Below, piece by piece: positions 1 through 8,570 of a stretch of DNA of 21,233 nucleotides (its first letter is position 1; every line of letters starts with the position of its first letter). Source of the DNA: Desulfobacterales bacterium. GTDB taxonomy: Bacteria > Desulfobacterota > Desulfobacteria > Desulfobacterales > RPRI01. Made by a program: the position numbers and the translations under genes. The notes beneath the pieces were generated by a model. That model had not been told where the DNA came from and made no database searches. It saw only the letters and a program-made list of their open reading frames with translations. The stretch spans positions 1 to 21,233 of the forward strand of contig JAUYEO010000079.1 in NCBI GenBank assembly GCA_030689795.1. Direction: 5' to 3'.

Positions 1-2
1 AA

Positions 3-176
3 AGAGCCGGATGCAGATATGCCATACTGGTTAAAACGGGAAATTATGAACAGGCAGTCCCCGCCCTGGAAGAAAAGAAGATTTATCCCGATCATATCGC
101 AAGAGATCTTTATGAAGCGGCCGAATGGATAATTGCCAATATGGATAATTGTCCGGATATTTGCCAATGTGGATAA
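3..176 (+). CDS. 3' end of an unidentified gene (TPR-like tail)
   Basis: This is an open frame entering from the left edge and ending at TAA 174-176, giving 57 residues with no start in the window. The segment ILVKTGNYEQAVPALEE resembles one tetratricopeptide repeat helix pair, so the product may be a TPR protein, but a single repeat-like stretch is weak evidence and I do not assign a function. Codon use is natural for coding DNA. The last residues come from a 28-bp tandem duplication (126-181). Without the second copy the frame would run to a TGA that overlaps the recD2 ATG as ATGA. That suggests the gene was translationally coupled to recD2 and that its C-terminus has recently changed. Confidence 0.55.
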   Translation, partial: RAGCRYAILVKTGNYEQAVPALEEKKIYPDHIARDLYEAAEWIIANMDNCPDICQCG

Positions 177-181
177 TTGTC
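126..181. repeat. 28-bp tandem duplication at the upstream gene/recD2 junction
   Basis: Positions 126-153 and 154-181 are adjacent copies of the same 28-bp unit and differ at only three positions. Each unit contains two copies of a GGATAATTG-like core, so the core appears at 126, 142, 154 (degenerate) and 170. Because 28 is not a multiple of three, the duplication shifts the upstream reading frame and places its TAA stop just before recD2. It also moves the spacing and context of the recD2 ribosome binding region. Confidence 0.85.
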
Positions 182-182
182 A

Positions 183-2369
183 ATGATGAATGCTGATCCT
201 TTTGCCACGATTATCGAAGGCCACCTCGATCATGTCTCGTATTTCAATGCGGAAACCCACTATACAATCGCCAAGATTAAAACCCCCGGAGTGGAAAACC
301 CTGTTACCATTGTCGGTTTCATGGCGGCTGTCAGTCCGGGCGAATCCCTTAAAATAAGCGGGAGCTGGGAGACCCATCCGAGATACGGTCAGCAGCTCAG
401 GATAAAAACTTACGAGGTGACTCTTCCGGGGAGTGTTGGAGGAATAAAAAAATACCTGGAATCCGGGATCATAAAAGGGATAGGCCCCTCAATAGCAGGC
501 AGGCTGGTCGGCTGTTTCGGAGAAACGACACTTGAAGTAATAGAAAAAAATCCTGAAAGGCTGTTTGAAGTTCCGGGAATAGGAAAAGCAAAAGCGGCGT
601 CAATAGAAAATGCCTGGAAAAGTCATCATTCCGTGAGAAACCTTATGCAATTTCTTCAGGAGATGGGGGTTAAAACCTCTTATTGCGGAAAGATATTGAA
701 AATTTATGGCGATAATGCCCTTGATATTCTGAGGCAGGACCCTTATTGCATTGCAAAAGATATCCCGGGTTCCGGTTTTTATATTGCCGATACAATTGCG
801 GGAAAGCTCGGCTTTGTGCAGGATAAGCCCGAAAGGGTCAGGGCATGCATTCTCCATCTGCTGGAGCAGGGCGCAAATGACGGGCATGTCTTCTTATATG
901 GAAGCAGGCTGATAGAAAAATGCAGGGATAATTTTGAGATTGAATATGATGCGGCAATAGACGGGGCGGACTATTTGTCCGGATCGGGTGAAATCGTTGT
1001 CGAAAGGAATTCCGGCCGGTTTGAGACCGATGCCGTATATTTAAAGGAATTATATCAGGCTGAAACAGGCCTGGCACAGAGGATCTCGGCTTATCTTTCA
1101 ATTCCGGTTGCTCCGTTTAAAATGGATCCCGGAGAGATAACCGAAAAAGTTCAGAAAAAACTCGCCATCAAGCTGTCGCAGGAGCAGCTTGATGTTCTTG
1201 AAGGGGTATTCTCACACCGCATAGCGGTAATTACGGGAGGACCCGGGACAGGCAAAACAACTCTTATAAGATCAGTCGCCGCCATCTTTGATTCTATCGG
1301 GAAAACGATAGAGCTTGCCGCTCCCACAGGCAGGGCCGCAAGGCGCCTTACGGAAGTGACGGGACGAAAAGCGCAGACCATTCACAGGCTGCTCGGATAT
1401 AACGCGATTGACGGCTGTTTCGATAAGAACCGGGACAATCCGATAGAGGCCGACGCCGTGATAATAGACGAGGCCTCGATGGTTGACACTCTTCTGATGT
1501 ATAATCTCGTTACGGCGGTTCCCGTAAATTCCGTGCTCATACTTGTCGGCGATATTTTCCAGCTTCCGTCGGTCGGCCCCGGAAACATCCTTTCGGACAT
1601 GATAAACTCCGGGAAGATACCTGTTTTTTATCTTAGCAAAATATTCAGGCAGGCCGGAGAAAGCCCGATAATTGTCAATGCGCACAGGGTCCGGGAGGGT
1701 GAATTCCCGGTTTTTGAAGAGCCGGATGCTTCAGTCGCCATATCCGAGTTCTGTTTTATCGAGCAGAATAGACCTGACCGCATACCGCCCATTATAGTTG
1801 AGCTTTGCAAAAAAACAATTCCCGCCTCTTTCGGTTTTGATCCCGTAAATGATATACAGGTGCTGACACCCATGCACAAAGGGGTTGCAGGGACCCTGAA
1901 TTTGAACCAGACGCTCCAGAAAGCCCTGAATCCGAATCCTGCAGTAGTTGAGACTATGGGCAGCAGGTTCAAGGAGGGCGACAAGGTAATGCATCTTAAG
2001 AATAATTACCAGAAGGAGGTGTTCAACGGCGACATTGGAACTGTGGTTGAAATCGACGGAAAAAAGAAACGACTTGTCGTGAATTATTATGACAGGCTTG
2101 TCGAATATGACTTTGAGGAACTGGACGAGGTATCACCGGCATATGCCATATCCGTCCATAAATCCCAGGGTTCGGAATACCCGGTTGTAATTATTCCGCT
2201 TGTGACCGAACACTACATGCTTCTTCAAAGAAATGTTCTGTATACCGCGATAACAAGAGGGAGTAAAATGGTGATCCTGATCGGTTCAAGGCGGGCTTTT
2301 GATATTGCCCTGAAAAATGACAAACCCCGCGAACGTCTTTCAGGACTTAAGGAAAGGCTTAATTTATAA
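183..2369 (+). CDS. recD2: RecD2/TraA-type SF1B DNA helicase
   Basis: This is an ATP-dependent 5'-3' DNA helicase of the RecD2 family, found in bacteria independently of RecBC and linked to replication-fork and repair work. At 728 residues it fits the family (about 700-800). Numbered from ATG 183: helix-hairpin-helix motifs lie near residues 95-145 (GIIKGIGPSIAGRL, FEVPGIGKAKAA) with a third near 187-212. Walker A is GGPGTGKTT with K358, the DEAS Walker B is at 429-432, motif III is VGDIFQLPSVGPG, the UvrD-like C-terminal motif is SVHKSQGSEYP, and motif VI is YTAITRG with R692. The frame is also open from a TTG at 177. I prefer ATG 183 because removal of the neighbouring duplication gives an ATGA stop/start overlap there. 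GGAT at 171-174 is the only weak Shine-Dalgarno candidate. No RecB or RecC gene is visible, supporting RecD2 over RecD. Confidence 0.93.
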   Translation: MMNADPFATIIEGHLDHVSYFNAETHYTIAKIKTPGVENPVTIVGFMAAVSPGESLKISGSWETHPRYGQQLRIKTYEVTLPGSVGGIKKYLESGIIKGIGPSIAGRLVGCFGETTLEVIEKNPERLFEVPGIGKAKAASIENAWKSHHSVRNLMQFLQEMGVKTSYCGKILKIYGDNALDILRQDPYCIAKDIPGSGFYIADTIAGKLGFVQDKPERVRACILHLLEQGANDGHVFLYGSRLIEKCRDNFEIEYDAAIDGADYLSGSGEIVVERNSGRFETDAVYLKELYQAETGLAQRISAYLSIPVAPFKMDPGEITEKVQKKLAIKLSQEQLDVLEGVFSHRIAVITGGPGTGKTTLIRSVAAIFDSIGKTIELAAPTGRAARRLTEVTGRKAQTIHRLLGYNAIDGCFDKNRDNPIEADAVIIDEASMVDTLLMYNLVTAVPVNSVLILVGDIFQLPSVGPGNILSDMINSGKIPVFYLSKIFRQAGESPIIVNAHRVREGEFPVFEEPDASVAISEFCFIEQNRPDRIPPIIVELCKKTIPASFGFDPVNDIQVLTPMHKGVAGTLNLNQTLQKALNPNPAVVETMGSRFKEGDKVMHLKNNYQKEVFNGDIGTVVEIDGKKKRLVVNYYDRLVEYDFEELDEVSPAYAISVHKSQGSEYPVVIIPLVTEHYMLLQRNVLYTAITRGSKMVILIGSRRAFDIALKNDKPRERLSGLKERLNL

Positions 2370-2421
2370 CGTTAAATAAGACCGTTTTTTTGATACGGGG
2401 GGATGTTTGCCACACCCATTA

Positions 2422-2435
2422 TGTCCTTCGGGACA
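2422..2435. other. Short hairpin with UUCG loop between convergent genes
   Basis: TGTCC-TTCG-GGACA forms a perfect 5-bp stem closed by a UUCG tetraloop on the plus strand. It sits in the 71-bp gap between the end of recD2 and the end of the SWIM gene. No T-run follows directly on either strand, so it is at most a weak transcript-end structure. Confidence 0.35.
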
Positions 2436-2440
2436 GTCCC

Positions 2441-3484
2441 TTATGATTTTTCAGAAGATTTATAAATCCCGATTTTCGGCATGATGATCCGCTCCTTTTT
2501 CCTGAGCCGATAGACAATACCGTAAATTTTTCTCTCATCAAATCCGGTCTTTTTCATCAGAGTCTCCATAGTTACGCCTTTCCGGCTTTTCTGAATGATT
2601 GACTCAACCCTTTCCGCAGCAGACGGTTTTGATGCCGGTTCTTCTTTAACAGGCTTTCTTTCTCTCACTGCTTTCTTCGTTACGGTTGAAGTTTTGGCCG
2701 CTTTTTTCCTGACAGGTTCTTCACGACGACGGGAAGGTCCGGCGGGTCCAGTCTCAGAATGATCTTCCATTTCAATGCCAAAGATTTTCGTCAGATCGGT
2801 GTCTTCGATAACCCTTGAGCTTTTCCTGCCTGCCTTTTGAAGCAGATCCCTGGCTTTGTCCTCCACAGCCTCAGAGATCAGGTCATGGACATCGGCTTTT
2901 CTCAGTTTAAAGAACAGCAGCGGGTCTTCATCCAGCCTTGCCCCGATGCCGTAAAGCGTCGCCGCCACATGTTTGCACATGTGCGCCCAGTCCGGACAAC
3001 TGCAGGAGAATTCAATCTCTTTGGGAGACGGAAACAGTCCCTGACCTTTTGCGAAGAGAATTTCCCCCAGGCTCTTAGGGAACTTTCCTTCCAGAAGTTC
3101 AGGAAGCGAATCAAATTTCCCCTGGCAGGCTGCTTTGATGGTTTTCCACGTTCCCTTTTCGATACTCTTGATCTTGACGGTGACGGAATACGGTTTGGAT
3201 GCAGTCCCCTGAACCAGCGAGTTGACTTCTCCGGCGCCGATTTGCAGGTCAAGAACTGCTCCGTTTCGGACATAGCTGCGCCCCCGACCAATACGATTGC
3301 TGTAGTCCGCATACCGCTCAAGATTCTGATTCCATGATTTGCCCCACCAGGTCTTTGCAATCGCACTTCCTTGAATCATCACAGGCTTGATGTTCGGATT
3401 CTTCTTTTGCAGCGCCTTCAGTTTCCTGGTTGCCTTTTCTTTCTTTTCACCTACGGGTACATAGCGAGGAAAATCCCACAACAT
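2441..3484 (-). CDS. SWIM zinc-finger protein
   Basis: A 347-residue protein with the SWIM signature CxCx(6)CxH at C161, C163, C170 and H172, preceded by an N-terminal region with the conserved WWGKSWN segment (46-52) seen in bacterial SWIM proteins. Residues about 245-290 are a Lys/Arg/Pro/Glu-rich, probably disordered linker. Residues about 291-343 look like a small winged-helix-type domain. SWIM domains are thought to bind DNA or protein; no catalytic activity is indicated. The gene starts 21 bp after the SNF2 stop on the same strand, with a good Shine-Dalgarno (GGGAG) upstream of the ATG. It is therefore almost certainly co-transcribed with the helicase and likely acts with it. SNF2/SWIM gene pairs recur in bacteria (for example ywqA/ywqB of Bacillus subtilis), but their role is poorly known. 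Confidence 0.85.
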   Translation of the reverse strand: MLWDFPRYVPVGEKKEKATRKLKALQKKNPNIKPVMIQGSAIAKTWWGKSWNQNLERYADYSNRIGRGRSYVRNGAVLDLQIGAGEVNSLVQGTASKPYSVTVKIKSIEKGTWKTIKAACQGKFDSLPELLEGKFPKSLGEILFAKGQGLFPSPKEIEFSCSCPDWAHMCKHVAATLYGIGARLDEDPLLFFKLRKADVHDLISEAVEDKARDLLQKAGRKSSRVIEDTDLTKIFGIEMEDHSETGPAGPSRRREEPVRKKAAKTSTVTKKAVRERKPVKEEPASKPSAAERVESIIQKSRKGVTMETLMKKTGFDERKIYGIVYRLRKKERIIMPKIGIYKSSEKS

Positions 3485-3505
3485 AATTCTTTCTCCCTTT
3501 CTTTT

Positions 3506-6178
3506 CTAATTCCCGATCTCTAATCTAAAGAGTTCCATCAATTCTTCGGTCTTCATCTCAGTGATCCAGTTCTCTCCGGTAGCAGCCACCACTTCATTGG
3601 AAAGTCTGGACTTATCTTCCAGCATCAGGTCGATCTTTTCTTCAACTGTCCCACGGGTTAAAAATTTATGAACCATGACGTTTTTCTTCTGCCCGATTCT
3701 AAAAGCCCGGTCGGTCGCCTGATTTTCCACGGCCGGATTCCACCATCGGTCAAAATGAATCACATGGTTGGCTTCGGTCAGATTTAATCCGACTCCTCCA
3801 GCCTTAAGCGATAAAACCATGAACGGCACATACTCACCGCTTTGGAATTTGTCAATTAGTCCTTTCCGTTTTCCAACCGGAATGCTTCCGTGTAATAACA
3901 ATCCCGGTCTTCCAAAAATGCTTTTTAAAAATTCGCCAAGCGGCTCCGTCATCTCTTTAAACTGCGTAAATATCAGCGCCTTTTCACGTTTTTCATATAT
4001 CGTTTCGCAAATTTCTCTCAGGCGCTCAAATTTTCCGCTGTTTTTTTCTTCAAACTCTCCGGTGCCCAAATATTGATCCGAATGGTTGCAAATCTGCTTG
4101 AATTTCATCAGAGAAGCCAGAATCAATCCTTTTCGCTGAATTCCTTCGGTCTGTTCAATGGTCTTTTGAATCTGACTTACTAAGTTTTGATACAGCGCCA
4201 CCTGCTTTTTGCTTAAGGCGGCATAGGTCTTCATCTCCACCTTCTCCGGCAGATCGGAAATCACCGATTTATCCGTTTTCATCCGTCTTAAAATATAAGG
4301 ACTGATAATTTTTCGCAGGCGCAAATATCCGGACGGATCATTTTTAATCTTTTTTGCAAAGTCGCTGAATTCTTTAGATGTCCCTAACAATCCGGGATTT
4401 AAAAAATCAAACAGTGACCACAAGTCTGAAAGCCGGTTTTCAATGGGTGTGCCGGTTAAGACGATTCGGTTCCTGGCCGAAAGCTTTTTAACGATGCGGG
4501 TCTGTTTGGCGCCGGGATTTTTAATTGCCTGCGCTTCATCCAGAATCACATAAGCCCAGGAATAAGATTGAAGCCATTCATATTTCTGAACCAGAGAATA
4601 GGTCGTAATAACGAGATCAAGCGCATTCAGGGCCTTTTCGTCTTTTGCTTCAACCGTTTTTGAACGGTGAGCCTCCGGATGGGCCACATAGTAGTTCAGC
4701 GAAGGGAAAAACCTTTGGATTTCGCTGACCCAGTTGGCAATCAGCGATGCGGGAATAACTAAGAGACTTGCCCCTTCCGGCTTTTTCCCGCCAATCTTTA
4801 ACGCATTTAAAAATCCTAAAAGCTGGACGGTTTTGCCCAGCCCCATGTCATCCGCGAGACAGGCCCCGAATCGGAGAGAATGAAGGAAATAGAGCCAGTC
4901 AAGTCCTTTTTGCTGATACGGTCTGAGGTCGGCCTTAAAGCCCGAATCTAATTCCGCCTGGGTTATCTTTTCCGGATGAAGCATTTTTTGAAGCACCGAC
5001 TCGAGCCATTGACCGTTTTCGACGCTTATTGCTCCGTCTTCTGCATGCAAGGAAAGAAACTTCTCCGGATTCAACTGGAAGCGTAGCGCATCTTTTAAGC
5101 TGATCCCCTCTTCCTTCATCAGCGTTTTGGCTTTTTCGTACGCATCTAAAACCTGCTTGAGTTTTTCAGGGTCAGCCACCACCCACCGGTTTTTGATAAA
5201 TGCCAATCCTTCGGATTCTTCAAGCAATTGTCTGGCTTCTGACTGGGTCATCTCCGCATCTCCGAGGCAAATTCTCGGAGTAAAATTTAAAATCGCATCC
5301 ATTCCCACATACGAAGGCTGTGTATCCCCCATGCTGATTTTCAGAGTTGCGCCGGATGCGCCGGCTTTCCACCAGTTAGGGATACGGCATAGGATTCCTG
5401 AAGTTTCATAAATCGGGACCTCTTTTAAAAACATAAAGGCTTCTTTTGCAGTCCATGCCATCGGATGAAACAGTTCGCCGCTTTCCAGCAGGTTGGCAAT
5501 CCATATACTCCGACTGGCAGCACGATGAACGGTTACCAGGAGTTCCAGAAGTTTCTGACTGTTTTTCCCGTATTCCTGAAGCGCATGTTTGAGGGGCAGG
5601 TGTTTAGACTTTCCCAGACGATCCAGCCGGGTTGAATAGGTAGCGAGAAAAGCAAAAGGAAGGTCCCCATCTTTATTTTCTACCAGATGAAAAAAGACCC
5701 GTCCGACGAGGTGCATATCCGGACGGCAGGTCTGAATGAATTCTTCAACGGTTCCGGCATAGGATTGAATTGCCCGTGAAAACGCTTTATTCATCCAATC
5801 CCAGACCGATTCGAGAACCTCATGGCTTAAGTATTCAGAGCCGATCATCACGGGGGCGCTTTCCAGATGCTGCCGGAGTTCATCGGGTTCTGCCGGCACG
5901 TTGACATTATGCCGCAGGTTCGAAAGCTCCGGCGTCATGCTTAATTTCCTGGTAAAGTCGCCGGCAAATTTCCGCCAGAAATTAAGAGAGGAAGAAAGCG
6001 CGACCTGTTTATCGCAAAAACCAATGAACAACAGCCAGTCATTCTCATCTGCCGTATACCGCTGATGAATCTCTTCCTGAAGCAAGCGGGTACTCTTATC
6101 TATTAATTCTTCTGTAATGTTCCATTCGAGTTGAAGTGAGCCGTTTGGCATCACCACGACATTAAGTTCCTGGTTCAT
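3506..6178 (-). CDS. SNF2-family DEAD/DEAH-like DNA helicase/translocase
   Basis: An 890-residue Swi2/Snf2 ATPase. The N-terminal ~400 residues include the SNF2-associated region (about 300-370, PRICLGDAEMTQSEARQLLE), followed by the two RecA-like lobes. Motif I is DMGLGKT with K449, the motif II box is DEAQ at 547-550, motif III is TGTPIENRLSDLW, and the C-terminal lobe carries SLKAGGVGLNLTEA and the arginine-finger region RAFRIGQ (824-830). These proteins use ATP to translocate on double-stranded DNA and remodel protein-DNA complexes; the bacterial substrate is unknown. All catalytic motifs are intact. The ATG at 6178 has no obvious Shine-Dalgarno. It is the first gene of a two-gene operon with the SWIM protein and is divergent from thrS. 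I see no methyltransferase or nuclease partner that would place it in a known defence system. Confidence 0.92.
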   Translation of the reverse strand: MNQELNVVVMPNGSLQLEWNITEELIDKSTRLLQEEIHQRYTADENDWLLFIGFCDKQVALSSSLNFWRKFAGDFTRKLSMTPELSNLRHNVNVPAEPDELRQHLESAPVMIGSEYLSHEVLESVWDWMNKAFSRAIQSYAGTVEEFIQTCRPDMHLVGRVFFHLVENKDGDLPFAFLATYSTRLDRLGKSKHLPLKHALQEYGKNSQKLLELLVTVHRAASRSIWIANLLESGELFHPMAWTAKEAFMFLKEVPIYETSGILCRIPNWWKAGASGATLKISMGDTQPSYVGMDAILNFTPRICLGDAEMTQSEARQLLEESEGLAFIKNRWVVADPEKLKQVLDAYEKAKTLMKEEGISLKDALRFQLNPEKFLSLHAEDGAISVENGQWLESVLQKMLHPEKITQAELDSGFKADLRPYQQKGLDWLYFLHSLRFGACLADDMGLGKTVQLLGFLNALKIGGKKPEGASLLVIPASLIANWVSEIQRFFPSLNYYVAHPEAHRSKTVEAKDEKALNALDLVITTYSLVQKYEWLQSYSWAYVILDEAQAIKNPGAKQTRIVKKLSARNRIVLTGTPIENRLSDLWSLFDFLNPGLLGTSKEFSDFAKKIKNDPSGYLRLRKIISPYILRRMKTDKSVISDLPEKVEMKTYAALSKKQVALYQNLVSQIQKTIEQTEGIQRKGLILASLMKFKQICNHSDQYLGTGEFEEKNSGKFERLREICETIYEKREKALIFTQFKEMTEPLGEFLKSIFGRPGLLLHGSIPVGKRKGLIDKFQSGEYVPFMVLSLKAGGVGLNLTEANHVIHFDRWWNPAVENQATDRAFRIGQKKNVMVHKFLTRGTVEEKIDLMLEDKSRLSNEVVAATGENWITEMKTEELMELFRLEIGN

Positions 6179-6205
6179 CTGGTTTACCGACCGTTGTTTT
6201 TTTGA

Positions 6206-6233
6206 ATACGGGTCTTTGTCTTAAATCCCGTAT
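6206..6233. repeat. 7-bp inverted repeat upstream of the SNF2 gene
   Basis: ATACGGG (6206-6212) and CCCGTAT (6227-6233) are perfect inverted arms around a 14-nt loop, 28 bp upstream of the SNF2 start codon. If the promoter candidate at 6287-6315 is real, the repeat lies in the leader RNA. It could be an operator or a leader hairpin. Confidence 0.4.
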
Positions 6234-6286
6234 CACTTTGGGCAAGTGAGCGATAGGTGATAGGGATTTGCTTTTTAGCAAGTTGG

Positions 6287-6315
6287 GATATGGCAAAAAG
6301 ACGCCTGTGTGTCAA
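6287..6315 (-). promoter_or_regulatory. Candidate sigma-70 promoter for the SNF2-SWIM operon
   Basis: On the minus strand a perfect TTGACA (-35, 6315-6310) is followed after 17 bp by CATATC (6292-6287). The -10 hexamer is preceded by TG with one spacer base, an extended -10 arrangement. It reads towards the SNF2 start about 100 bp downstream. The -10 hexamer itself matches the consensus at only three of six positions. Confidence 0.35.
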
Positions 6316-6516
6316 CACAAACCAATTGGACGAATCCCTCTTACTCACTAAAGCAAATTTATCTTGACCATGAGCGGCATTTCACCTAAATATCCGACAG
6401 TTTGGAGAAAAGGTTCCGAAGCGTTTAAATCAGGTTTTTCCGCTCGACCCCTTGAACCCTCTCCACCAAACAGCATGGCGGATTGACCCCTTTATTTAAA
6501 CAACAGCGAGTCAATA

Positions 6517-8433
6517 ATGATCAATATAACTCTGCCTGACGGCAATATAAAAAGTTTTGAAAAAGCCCCCACCGGCCTTGATGTGGCCAAAAGCATTTCA
6601 GAGGGTCTTGCCAGAAACTGCGTGGCAATGGATCTTGGCGGAAAACTTGTCGATCTGGATACGGTTATCTCAAAGGATTCGGGGGTAAGGCTTATTACGA
6701 CGGGCGACAGCGAAGCCCTTGAAATACTCCGCCACAGCTCGGCGCATGTCATGGCACAGGCAATTCTCTCTATATATAAGGATGCAAAACTGACCATCGG
6801 GCCTGTGGTAGAAGACGGTTTCTATTACGATATTGACATGGAGCCTGTTTCAAAAGAGGATTTCGATAAGATCGAAGCAGAGATCAGACGCATTATAAGC
6901 GCGAAAATTCCTTTTAAAAGAAAGGAAGTCTCCAAAAATGACGCCCTCGATTTTTATAAAAATGAACCCTACAAGCTTGAGCTGATATCGGATTTAAAAG
7001 ACGGGACCATCTCTTTTTATGAACAGGGCGACTTCAGCGATCTGTGCCGTGGTCCTCATCTGCCCCATACCGGTTTCATAAAAGCAATAAAGCTTATGAA
7101 GGTGTCAGGCGCATACTGGAGAGCGGATCAGACAAAAGCCCAGTTGCAGCGCATTTACGGTACGGCCTTTTTCTCAAAAAAAGAGCTCGATGATCATCTC
7201 CATTTCATAGAAGAAGCGATAAAGAGAAACCACCGCAGGATAGGGGTAGCCCTCGATCTTTTCAGCTTTCACGATGAGGCCCCCGGAATGCCCTTTTTTC
7301 ACCCTAAAGGGATGAATGTATGGGGCGCCTTGATCGACTACTGGAAAGCGGAACACAGGGCTGCGGGTTATGTCGAGACAAAGACGCCTATCATGCTGAA
7401 CCGGTCGCTGTGGGAAAGAAGCGGACACTGGGAGAATTACCGCGAAAACATGTACACTTCCGTAGTTGATGAGATCGAATATGCGATAAAGCCGATGAAC
7501 TGCCCCGGAGGAATGCTTCTCTATGCCATGAAACCTCATTCTTACAAGGATCTGCCCTTGCGGGCTGCTGAAATAGGCCTTGTCCACAGGCATGAATTGA
7601 GCGGAGTCTTATCGGGTCTTTTCAGGGTAAGGGCATTTCACCAGGATGATGCGCATATCTTCATGACGCCGGACCAGATTGAAGGTGAAATACTTGGAGT
7701 GCTGAAACTCGTGGAGAGAATATACAGCACATTCGGGCTCGGCTTTCATCTTGAGCTCTCAACACGCCCCAAAAAATCGATAGGGACAGATGAGCAGTGG
7801 GGTGTCGCCACCGAGGGCTTGAAATTGGCTCTTGCAGCCTACGGCATGGAATATAAAACAAATGAAGGGGACGGCGCGTTTTATGGTCCCAAAATAGATA
7901 TACATATTAAGGATGCCCTCGGGAGAACGTGGCAGTGCGGCACGATTCAGCTCGACATGGCATTGCCCGAAAGGTTTGATCTTACATATGTCGACAAAGA
8001 TAATGAAAGACGCCGCCCTATAATGATTCACAGGGTTATTTACGGATCAATAGAGAGATTTTTCGGAATATTGATTGAGCATTTCGCCGGCAAATTCCCC
8101 ATCTGGATGGCTCCCATACAAGCAGTGCTCCTTCCCATAAATGACGAGCTTGTATCATACGCGAAAGAGATTCAGGCCATTCTCGAAAAAGAGGGAATCC
8201 GGACGGAGATTGACGGCAGGACGGAAAGCCTTAAAAAGAAAATAAGAGATGCCCAGATCAACTATGTTCCCCTGATAATCACATGCGGAGCAAAAGAGAA
8301 GGAAGCCGGAACAGTTTCTGTAAGAACATTGAGCGGTAAGGTAAAATATGGGGTTTCAGTCGATGATTTTGTAAAAATTACGCTTTCCCATATCAGGGAA
8401 AGAAAGCCTGATCTTGAAGTCTTTATAGATTGA
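6517..8433 (+). CDS. thrS: Threonyl-tRNA synthetase
   Basis: This enzyme charges tRNA-Thr with threonine in the cytoplasm. The 638-residue protein has the full bacterial architecture: an N-terminal TGS domain (about 1-62), the editing domain with HSSAH and CRGPHLPHTG, a class II catalytic core, and the C-terminal anticodon-binding domain (about 530-638). The active-site zinc ligands are C329 (MNCPGG), H380 (QDDAH) and H505 (MIHR). They match E. coli C334, H385 and H511 in spacing to within one residue. Motif 2 is FRVRAFHQDD. The ATG at 6517 follows only a weak purine stretch. In many bacteria thrS leads an infC-rpmI-rplT operon; here it stands alone, with the nuo locus beginning 137 bp downstream. 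Confidence 0.98.
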   Translation: MINITLPDGNIKSFEKAPTGLDVAKSISEGLARNCVAMDLGGKLVDLDTVISKDSGVRLITTGDSEALEILRHSSAHVMAQAILSIYKDAKLTIGPVVEDGFYYDIDMEPVSKEDFDKIEAEIRRIISAKIPFKRKEVSKNDALDFYKNEPYKLELISDLKDGTISFYEQGDFSDLCRGPHLPHTGFIKAIKLMKVSGAYWRADQTKAQLQRIYGTAFFSKKELDDHLHFIEEAIKRNHRRIGVALDLFSFHDEAPGMPFFHPKGMNVWGALIDYWKAEHRAAGYVETKTPIMLNRSLWERSGHWENYRENMYTSVVDEIEYAIKPMNCPGGMLLYAMKPHSYKDLPLRAAEIGLVHRHELSGVLSGLFRVRAFHQDDAHIFMTPDQIEGEILGVLKLVERIYSTFGLGFHLELSTRPKKSIGTDEQWGVATEGLKLALAAYGMEYKTNEGDGAFYGPKIDIHIKDALGRTWQCGTIQLDMALPERFDLTYVDKDNERRRPIMIHRVIYGSIERFFGILIEHFAGKFPIWMAPIQAVLLPINDELVSYAKEIQAILEKEGIRTEIDGRTESLKKKIRDAQINYVPLIITCGAKEKEAGTVSVRTLSGKVKYGVSVDDFVKITLSHIRERKPDLEVFID

Positions 8434-8476
8434 TGAGTCCATAACAAATAAGAAACCCGGGTACGCCTTTTATTTC

Positions 8477-8506
8477 TTGACAAGTGCGGCTCCAAAAAGT
8501 TAGAAA
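8477..8506 (+). promoter_or_regulatory. Candidate sigma-70 promoter for the nuo locus
   Basis: A perfect TTGACA (8477-8482) is followed after 18 bp by TAGAAA (8501-8506), which matches four of six -10 positions. It lies in the 137-bp thrS-nuoA gap, 65 bp upstream of the nuoA ATG, and is the best promoter candidate for the complex I genes. I see no clear terminator after thrS, so read-through is possible. Confidence 0.45.
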
Positions 8507-8570
8507 AAAAATGAACATCATTCAGAAAGTTGTATGAATTTTTTCTACAAAGGCAAAGGAACTATAACGC

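Larger units (their letters stand above)
6179..6516. other. 338-bp divergent intergenic region
   Basis: This gap separates the divergent SNF2 and thrS genes. It contains a promoter candidate for the SNF2 gene, a perfect 7-bp inverted repeat near that gene, and a looser nested set of inverted arms: AGTGAG 6245-6250 with CTCACT 6344-6349, AGGGATT 6262-6268 with AATCCCT 6333-6339, and ATTTGC 6266-6271 with GCAAAT 6353-6358. For thrS, TTGACC 6364-6369 followed after 17 bp by TAAATA is a weak promoter candidate. I find no coding region or RNA gene in it. Confidence 0.5.

Noticed and set aside
2837..3337. Plus-strand 166-codon open frame antisense to the SWIM gene.
   Set aside because: It is a shadow of the minus-strand gene, with no recognisable domain and no promoter or Shine-Dalgarno support.
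3506..6178. SNF2 helicase as part of a DISARM-like defence system.
   Set aside because: No methyltransferase, DUF1998 or phospholipase D-type partner genes are in the window. The only operon partner is the SWIM protein.
6400..6468. A CCCTCTCCACCA end at 6457-6468 looks like the 3' end of a tRNA or tmRNA.
   Set aside because: The expected GGAGAGG acceptor partner, a GTTCRA T-loop and cloverleaf arms are not present upstream. GGAGAAA near 6404 pairs only partly.
8437..8480. AAGAAA and TTTCTT after thrS as a possible terminator stem.
   Set aside because: Only six A/T-rich base pairs with a 17-nt loop; not stable enough to call.
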